Shown piece after piece: positions 61,520 through 64,000 of a DNA stretch of 64,000 nucleotides. The notes under the pieces are model-generated. The model was given only the letters and a program-made list of their open reading frames with translations, did not search any database and was not told where the DNA came from. Origin of the DNA: Simplicispira metamorpha (GTDB lineage Bacteria; Pseudomonadota; Gammaproteobacteria; Burkholderiales; Burkholderiaceae_C); the NCBI RefSeq assembly GCF_004341365.1, contig NZ_SLXH01000005.1, positions 62,001 to 126,000 on the forward strand. The letters are read 5' to 3'. Numbering within the stretch: the stretch's first letter is position 1; each line of letters opens with the position of its first letter. The position numbers and the translations under genes were made by a program.

Positions 61520-62140
61520 CTACGGCTGCGCAGCGGCGGCCAGCTGGGCCAGCAACGTGGGCACCGCCGCTTTGGTGCAGCGCTGCAACTGCACCAGCAG
61601 ATCGTGGTCGGGGGCGGCCACGCCCCAGCGGGTGCGCAGGTCGTGCTGCATGCGCGCCAGCAGCGCAGCGGCCATTTCGGCATCGGCCAGCGCGCGGTGG
61701 GCCTGGCCGGTGCGCGGCAGGCCGTGGTAATCGACCAGCACGCCCAGCTGGTGGTTGGGCGCCTGCGGGTACAGGCGGCGCGATAGCAGCACGGTGCAGG
61801 CAAAGGGCTGCGCTGCGGGCAGACCGGCCAGTGCCAGCTCGGCCTGCCAGAACTTGCGGTCAAACGCCGCGTTGTGCGCCACCATGGGCGCGCTGCCCAC
61901 AAAGCGCGCGGCCTCCGCCATCACACTGGCCGCCGCAGGCGCGGCTTGCACCATGGCGTTGGTGATGCCCGTGAGCTGCGTGATGAAGGGCGGCACCCAG
62001 GTGCCCGCGTTCATCAGGCTCTGGAAGCGGTCTACCACCCGGCCCCCTTCGAGCAGCACGATGGCCACCTCGGTGGCGCGCGCCCCCTGATCGGGCGAGA
62101 TGCCGGTGGTTTCAAAGTCGATGACGGCGATGGGAGACAT
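61520..62140 (-). CDS. DnaQ-like 3'-5' exonuclease (DEDDh)
   Basis: A 206-residue exonuclease domain protein. IAVIDFETTGISPDQGARAT near the start gives the first Asp and Glu; MVAHNAAFDRKFWQAEL near residue 90 the second Asp; TGQAHRALADAEMAAALLAR near residue 150 the His and last Asp. It could be a stand-alone proofreading or repair nuclease; no polymerase gene is adjacent. The ATG at 62140 was chosen over a TTG. Converges with chrA. Confidence 0.9.
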   Translation of the reverse strand: MSPIAVIDFETTGISPDQGARATEVAIVLLEGGRVVDRFQSLMNAGTWVPPFITQLTGITNAMVQAAPAAASVMAEAARFVGSAPMVAHNAAFDRKFWQAELALAGLPAAQPFACTVLLSRRLYPQAPNHQLGVLVDYHGLPRTGQAHRALADAEMAAALLARMQHDLRTRWGVAAPDHDLLVQLQRCTKAAVPTLLAQLAAAAQP

Positions 62141-62169
62141 AGGCAGCAAGGGGCAATCGAAAAAACGCT

Positions 62170-62835
62170 TCAGGGGCGTGGCCGCACCAGGCGCACGGGC
62201 AGCAACTCGCTCTTGGCGATATCGCCGCGCGCCTCGCCGCTGGACAAGTCCACCGCCCAGCCCTGCGTAAAGGCCATCTGGTTGGCGCTGCGGTCGCTGT
62301 TGCCCTGCTGGACGTTGTCGTATTTATAGGCATTGACCGAGAAGGTCTTGATGTTGGCCGTGCCCGTCCAATGCCAGTCTTGCGGCGCGTTGGGGAACAG
62401 CTCGGGGTCCAGGCCGGGCGGATCGGCACGCTTGTTCACCAGGCGGCGCAGCTCATTGACGCGTGGCAAGCGCCAGCGCACTCCCTCGGCCTTCCAGCGC
62501 GCGGTGGCCAGCGCAGCCGCTTCGGTGTAGGTCAGCAGCAGCGGCTGGCCGGTGCAGGTGCGGCCATTCCAGCGCATGCCGTGGACGCAGCGCGGCCAGG
62601 CCAGGTGGGCGCGCTGGTCGATGGCGTAAGCGCCATCGGCAGACAACACCCACTGCGCCTTGGCAGGCACAGCGGCTGCGGTGGAGTCCGCCGACATCGC
62701 AGCGGCATCTGTTGCTTCAGCCTCTGGCGCAGCCAGGGCGGCGGGCGCAGCAGGCTGTGCGGGCGCCAGCGCAGGCGCCACAGCACTGGCCAGGCACACC
62801 AGCGCCTGACAAAAGACGGGTACGAGCGGTTTCAT
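62170..62835 (-). CDS. DUF1566 domain-containing exported protein
   Basis: A 221-residue exported protein with a signal peptide (to about residue 27), an Ala/Pro-rich linker, and a DUF1566 (Lcl C-terminal) domain from about residue 70: LAWPRCVHGMRWNGRTCTGQ, WRLPRVNELRRLVNKRADPP and WHWTGTANIKTF. The family is common in phage and surface proteins and has no proven function. Starts at the ATG preceded by GGAGAA. Confidence 0.78.
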   Translation of the reverse strand: MKPLVPVFCQALVCLASAVAPALAPAQPAAPAALAAPEAEATDAAAMSADSTAAAVPAKAQWVLSADGAYAIDQRAHLAWPRCVHGMRWNGRTCTGQPLLLTYTEAAALATARWKAEGVRWRLPRVNELRRLVNKRADPPGLDPELFPNAPQDWHWTGTANIKTFSVNAYKYDNVQQGNSDRSANQMAFTQGWAVDLSSGEARGDIAKSELLPVRLVRPRP

Positions 62836-62894
62836 GGGGGTTCTCCTGCGGGCATCCAACATGGTTGCATGGTAGCTGCCCGCCAGCGGTGTTT

Positions 62895-63875
62895 TCAGTG
62901 CCCGGCTGTTTTGGGATGGGCCAGAAAGAAGCGCAGCATCTCTTGCGTCGCACTGATGCCGCGCGGGTCCGTGTGGCTGCCTGTGGCATGGCCGCCCGAC
63001 CACGCATGGCCTGCGCCGTGCAGCACCCAGTGCTCGGCCACCACATCGGCATCGACGTCGGTATCGGCACCGGGGCTGACCCTGCCAGCCCTGCGGTGGT
63101 GGTACACCGTGCGGGTGTAGCGCTGGCCTGCCACCGACTGGCCCGGAATGCTTTGGCGCTGCACCCTGGCGGGGCTACCGGCCAGGGCCTGCAAGGCGGC
63201 ATCCACCAGGTGCTCGCTGTTTTTGGCATGAACGATGGTGTCGGCATCGCCATGGAACACGATCAGCGGGGGGTACGAGGCCGGGTTCGGGGCGGCGTGC
63301 GCGGGCACCACAGTGGGCAGGGTGCCCGTGCGCATGGCCGACAGGGCTGCCGTCAGGTTGTGGGCCGCACCGGCCTGCAAGCCCGAGTGCACGCCCACGG
63401 CAGCGAACACATCGGGGTATTCACGCCCCAGCACCGCTGCCATGGCACCGCCTGCTGACAGCCCGGCCGCGTACACCCGCTGCGCATCCACGCTGTGGCG
63501 TTGCGCCACGTCGCGCACCATGGCCACCAGCAGGGCGGGTTCGCCCATGCCCCGGCGCTGGTGGTGCGGTTCAAACCAGTTCCAGCAGGCGTTGACGTTG
63601 GCGCTGCGCGGCTGGGCCGGGTACAGCACCAGGGCGTTGGCCTGCGCTGCTGCCAGGTTCATGCCGGTGCCGATGGCAAAGTCGTCGGGGTTTTGGGTGC
63701 AGCCGTGCAGCATCAGCACCAGCGCCATGGGCTGCTGTGGCGTAGCGCCTGGGGGCACATACAGCCGGTAATGGTGCAGCGTTCCAGCGTGGCGGAAGTC
63801 CACGTACTCAAAGCTGCCCGGGGGTTCGGTGTGCACCAGTGCGTTGGTGGCAGAGGGGGTTGCGTTGCCGTCCAT
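62895..63875 (-). CDS. PHB-depolymerase-family esterase
   Basis: A 326-residue alpha/beta hydrolase of the PHB depolymerase/feruloyl esterase family. MALVLMLHGCTQNPDDFAIG near residue 55 is the oxyanion region, VYAAGLSAGGAMAAVLGREY near residue 140 the nucleophile elbow (Ser in G-x-S-x-G), VFHGDADTIVHAKNSEHLV near residue 210 the acid, and GAGHAWSGG near residue 290 the His. No signal peptide is clear, so it may act in the cytoplasm. The 125 bp before it to the window end show no other gene. Confidence 0.9.
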   Translation of the reverse strand: MDGNATPSATNALVHTEPPGSFEYVDFRHAGTLHHYRLYVPPGATPQQPMALVLMLHGCTQNPDDFAIGTGMNLAAAQANALVLYPAQPRSANVNACWNWFEPHHQRRGMGEPALLVAMVRDVAQRHSVDAQRVYAAGLSAGGAMAAVLGREYPDVFAAVGVHSGLQAGAAHNLTAALSAMRTGTLPTVVPAHAAPNPASYPPLIVFHGDADTIVHAKNSEHLVDAALQALAGSPARVQRQSIPGQSVAGQRYTRTVYHHRRAGRVSPGADTDVDADVVAEHWVLHGAGHAWSGGHATGSHTDPRGISATQEMLRFFLAHPKTAGH

Positions 63876-64000
63876 GGTGGGTCCTTGTCGATAAAGCCGA
63901 CCATGCAGGCCAGACCGGATACGCTGGTTTCCAGCGCCCGGCCCGCAGTCCGCACGGCCTGCCGCTATCCTAAAAAAGAACCCGGATGTTTGCAGGATCG

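Noticed and set aside
1-64000. CRISPR arrays, tRNA or rRNA genes, cobalamin riboswitch
   Set aside because: None seen by reading; the start of the cobalamin operon, where a riboswitch would lie, is outside the window.

Overview
The window looks like a chromosome segment of a GC-rich betaproteobacterium of the family Comamonadaceae (Acidovorax/Simplicispira/Alicycliphilus type). This rests on codon bias, the order mnmG-rsmG-lysE-parA-hydrolase-parB, the liv/acyl-CoA cluster and a dispersed intergenic repeat typical of this group. No tRNA, rRNA, CRISPR array or recognisable complete insertion sequence was seen.

Layout: 1-9.05 kb is a tightly overlapping cobalamin operon of the cobalt-early type (cobM, cbiX, cbiC, cbiD, cobL=cbiET, cobI, a cbiG split into two genes, a CbiM-like permease, cobJ, a 2Fe-2S ferredoxin). 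9.1-16.4 kb holds an MFS exporter, a DUF3149 microprotein, a lipoprotein hydrolase and a four-gene envelope operon (COG3014, YcfL, LpoB, CsgG-like). 16.4-22.1 kb is the partition/tRNA-modification cluster with several parS sites. 22.3-26 kb has an FMN reductase, a YkgJ-type gene preceded by a broken copy of its own 5' end, and an AT-richer restriction-modification pair. 26.3-35.3 kb has a GST, a second MFS protein, an Old Yellow Enzyme, a hemerythrin protein, a chemoreceptor and the divergent copA / copZ-cueR copper module. 35.4-46.4 kb is a TetR-controlled ABC uptake and acyl-CoA catabolism cluster. 46.4-49.2 kb is an accessory pocket: an OXA-2-like class D beta-lactamase flanked by a 157-bp direct repeat of the neighbouring acyl-CoA dehydrogenase 3' end, then a second restriction-modification pair (HNH nuclease plus C5 methyltransferase). 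49.2-53.9 kb has DUF3297, rdgC, a Spy-like protein, pagL, an Rrf2 regulator and two small envelope proteins.

The 1.1-kb gene-free stretch at 53.86-54.98 kb looks like a replication origin. It holds five exact TTATCCACA boxes in one orientation, one in the other, and two DnaA-trio-like tracts. The boxes and tracts form two tandem modules with almost base-for-base identical spacing, 429-430 bp apart. parS sites 20-35 kb to the left support a chromosomal oriC, yet no dnaA lies in the window. 55-63.9 kb has a 1498-residue GGDEF-EAL sensor, an NlpC/P60 lipoprotein, chrA, a DnaQ-like exonuclease, a DUF1566 protein and a PHB-depolymerase-type esterase.
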